Below are positions 20,639 through 22,032 of a stretch of DNA of 22,032 nucleotides, in pieces. The DNA is from a virus: positions 1-22,032 of IMG/VR virus record IMGVR_UViG_3300036768_000909; one strand, 5' to 3'. Every line of letters begins with the position of its first letter. The stretch's first letter is position 1. Both the position numbers and the translations under genes were made by a program. The notes below the pieces were generated by a model, which saw only the letters and a list, made by a program, of their open reading frames with translations, made no database searches and was not told where the DNA came from.

Positions 20639-20662
20639 AATGCAAAATAGATTTTCAAACAA
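20634..20662 (-). promoter_or_regulatory. Putative late promoter upstream of the packaging genes
   Basis: On the minus strand TTGTTT (20662-20657) and TATACT (20639-20634) are separated by 17 bases in an AT-rich stretch. The -10 is one mismatch from consensus; the -35 is weaker. The start of transcription would lie near 20627-20625. Just upstream are two copies of ACGAACA(A/G)TT (20661-20670, 20679-20688), possible activator or sigma-contact sites. Confidence 0.55.
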
Positions 20663-20702
20663 CTGTTCGTGTTAGGCCAATTGTTCGTCAACCAATTCGC
20701 GG

Positions 20703-20737
20703 AAGCAAAAGCCCGGCGTTGGCCGGACTTGTTTTTA
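20703..20737 (-). terminator. Hairpin terminator (likely bidirectional)
   Basis: AAGCCCGGC (20709-20717) pairs with GCCGGACTT (20722-20730) with one G-U. On the minus strand it follows the 69-aa gene stop and is trailed by TTTTGC. On the plus strand it is trailed by GTTTTTATT, a better T-run. It separates the right-hand genes from the packaging operon. Confidence 0.7.
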
Positions 20738-20944
20738 TTCCTCGCCACCTTCGCCGCCCGCGAGGGCTTGCAGTCGGCGGCGAGCAAGCTCCTCGATAAG
20801 GAATGTCTTCACCGCTTCCGTCAGCGCGTACACCAGGATGGCCTGCTCGGTGTCATTGGTCGGCGTGGGAAGGCGGCTTGCAAAATCGCGCACCAGCGCC
20901 GGCGCGATTTCGAACGCGGCTGCGAATGCCTCGCTAATTTCCAT
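20735..20944 (-). CDS. Small acidic helical protein of unknown function
   Basis: A 69-aa protein starting MEISEAFAAAFEIAPALVRD. The ATG at 20944 has AAGGAGG six bases upstream, which fixes the start against a longer in-frame option at 20998. It is mostly helical (NDTEQAILVYALTEAVKTFL, then IEELARRRLQALAGGEGGEE) with no membrane segment. Its start overlaps the end of the frameshifted upstream gene by 11 bases, indicating coupling. No family recognised. Confidence 0.65.
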   Translation of the reverse strand: MEISEAFAAAFEIAPALVRDFASRLPTPTNDTEQAILVYALTEAVKTFLIEELARRRLQALAGGEGGEE

Positions 20945-21178
20945 CCCGCCCCTCCTTTTGACGCGGATACGTGCCGCGCTTTTGCACGGCCTCCGCATCC
21001 AGAAAGCCGGGTACGTGCCAATCGAGCAAATCCCGCACGTACTCGGCCATCGAACCGCCGGTCACGCGAATGTCTTCGCTGTCTACACCCGGCTGAACAC
21101 TGATGTATCCAGCCGCCCCGCCGCGTTCAGCAGCGCCCGGTACTGCCCCGGCGTGAGCAGGATTTCCAAGCGCTTCAT
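20934..21178 (-). pseudogene. Frameshifted small gene (ribbon-helix-helix-like)
   Basis: From ATG 21178 the sequence reads MKRLEILLTPGQYRALLNAA and stops at 21083. Reading one frame back, sense coding resumes as QPGVDSEDIRVTGGSMAEYV, then RDLLDWHVPGFLDAEAVQKR, and stops at 20934, overlapping the next start. Together the two halves make one protein of about 80 aa, a beta strand then helices, reminiscent of small RHH-type regulators. The break can be explained by a one-base loss in GGCGGGGCGG near 21130. It may be real decay, a sequencing error or two separate peptides. It starts seven bases after the pentapeptide gene. Confidence 0.5.
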
Positions 21179-21185
21179 ACCTTGC

Positions 21186-21944
21186 TTACGAGGCATTGAG
21201 CTTACCCATAGCCTTCATGCCCTGCTCCTCCAGGAAGAGCAGGAAGGGAATAAGCGCTTCGTAGTACGCCCGATGCGGGTCGCCTTCCGGCTTGCGCCCA
21301 ACCTCCGCCTCGAATGCGGGCAGAGTATCGAAAAAGCACCCGCGCTGGATGCGCAGGCCGTCATCCCACCGTACCCAGTAGAGCAGCGCGTTGTCGCTGC
21401 CCCCTGGGCCTACGCACCCGATGTTCTTCGCGCCGTGTAGGTTCACGGCGTGCAGGTTCGCGCCCGCCATGTCCGCGTCGTGCAGGTCAGCGCCGTGCAG
21501 GTCAGCGCCGTGCAGGTTCGCGGCGCGCAGGTCCGCGTCGTGCAGGTCAGCGCCGTGCAGGTCAGCGCCGTGCGCGTCTGCATCGCGCATGACCACCCCC
21601 TGCAGGTCAGCGCCGCTCAGGTCAGCTCCGCGCATGTACGCGCCGGACAGGTCCGCACCGCTCAGGTCCGCGCCGCTTAGAACTGCGTCGGGCATGTACG
21701 CGTCGTGCAGGTCCGCGTCGTACAGAACCGCGCCGGACAGGTCTGCGCCGGCCAGGTTCGCCCCGCGCAGAATCGCTCCTGACAGGTCAACCCCCGACAG
21801 GTCAGCTCCGCGCAGGTCTGCGCCGAGCGCATAGACCAACAGCGCCTCGGTGCGGGTGATTTTCCAGCGCTCGCCTCTTTCCCGCGCTTCTGCGCGCAGC
21901 GTGAGAAGTTCTGACAAGGGGCGAATTTCAAGTGCTGTATTCAT
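21186..21944 (-). CDS. Pentapeptide-repeat protein
   Basis: This 252-aa protein (from ATG 21944, with AAGGAG ten bases upstream) has an N-terminal helical segment (MNTALEIRPLSELLTLRAEA). It then has about 27 pentapeptide repeats of the A(D/N)LxG type, such as GADLSGADLSGAYMRGADL, over residues of about 45-185. This folds as a right-handed quadrilateral beta helix. The C-terminal 65 residues (WVRWDDGLRIQRGCFFDTLP) form a separate domain seen with such repeats. Some family members mimic DNA and inhibit gyrase; function here is unknown. The repeats are visible at DNA level as tandem 15-base units. The same frame is open upstream to the window edge, so a longer N-terminus cannot be excluded. Confidence 0.85.
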   Translation of the reverse strand: MNTALEIRPLSELLTLRAEARERGERWKITRTEALLVYALGADLRGADLSGVDLSGAILRGANLAGADLSGAVLYDADLHDAYMPDAVLSGADLSGADLSGAYMRGADLSGADLQGVVMRDADAHGADLHGADLHDADLRAANLHGADLHGADLHDADMAGANLHAVNLHGAKNIGCVGPGGSDNALLYWVRWDDGLRIQRGCFFDTLPAFEAEVGRKPEGDPHRAYYEALIPFLLFLEEQGMKAMGKLNAS

Positions 21945-22032
21945 GTTCTCATTTCTCCTTTTTACAGTTTTCTGTGCCAGCCGTTGCATTTCCAGGACGG
22001 CCAGCGTATATACTTCTTCTGCCGCGCTATCG

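Noticed and set aside
21476-21580. Regular short repeats resembling a CRISPR array
   Set aside because: The repeat unit is 15 bases with no spacers and encodes pentapeptide repeats in frame.
21945-22032. N-terminal extension of the pentapeptide protein, or end of a previous gene
   Set aside because: The frame is open to the edge, but a good AAGGAG before ATG 21944 supports the shorter start; another frame ends at a TAA just upstream. Too little sequence to decide.

Overview
This window is the packaging, head and tail module of a tailed phage or prophage (Caudoviricetes) with siphovirus-type morphology. It has a long tape measure protein (955 aa), a major tail protein, and no contractile sheath or tube pair. 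Almost every gene reads leftward on the minus strand, and many are joined by ATGA or TAATG stop/start overlaps, which suggests one long late operon. No integrase, repressor, lysis or host gene is visible, so lytic and integrated states cannot be told apart. The host cannot be assigned from sequence alone; the DNA is GC-rich and bacterial in style.

Layout in transcription order (right to left). The right end holds a pentapeptide-repeat protein, a small frameshifted gene and a 69-aa protein closed by a hairpin terminator (about 20.7 kb). A putative late promoter with a 13-bp inverted repeat follows, then a 63-aa ORF and the small terminase. The large terminase carries a 269-aa intein next to its Walker B motif. 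Inside the intein DNA, on the opposite strand, lies an ORF for a protein with two helix-turn-helix motifs. The portal gene comes next, then about 600 bp with a candidate promoter, a tRNA with an abnormal anticodon arm and a second tRNA-like element. After that come a sugar-nucleotide epimerase, a MuF-type minor head protein, a small protein, a HAD phosphatase, a proteasome-beta-like Ntn hydrolase, another small protein, a GT2 glycosyltransferase and a short membrane protein.

An internally deleted IS200/IS605-type (TnpB) element sits at 10.60-10.96 kb beside a Com-like zinc-ribbon gene. Downstream are a terminator, a protease/scaffold fusion, a decoration protein, the major capsid protein, a GT4 glycosyltransferase, four head-tail joining and tail-completion proteins, the major tail protein, a tail-assembly chaperone pair with a probable +1/-2 frameshift, the tape measure, a distal-tail candidate and the start of a further tail protein cut by the left edge.

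The structural genes form a complete DNA packaging, capsid and tail assembly line. The accessory genes within it (two glycosyltransferases, an epimerase, a GmhB-like HAD phosphatase and a proteasome-like hydrolase) look like cargo expressed with the late genes, plausibly for glycosylation of virion or host surface and for late proteolysis. The least ordinary signals are the antisense HTH ORF inside the terminase intein, the proteasome-type hydrolase with T1/D17/K33 spacing intact, the Shine-Dalgarno sequence inside an inverted repeat whose other arm overlaps a promoter, and the odd tRNA-like RNAs.
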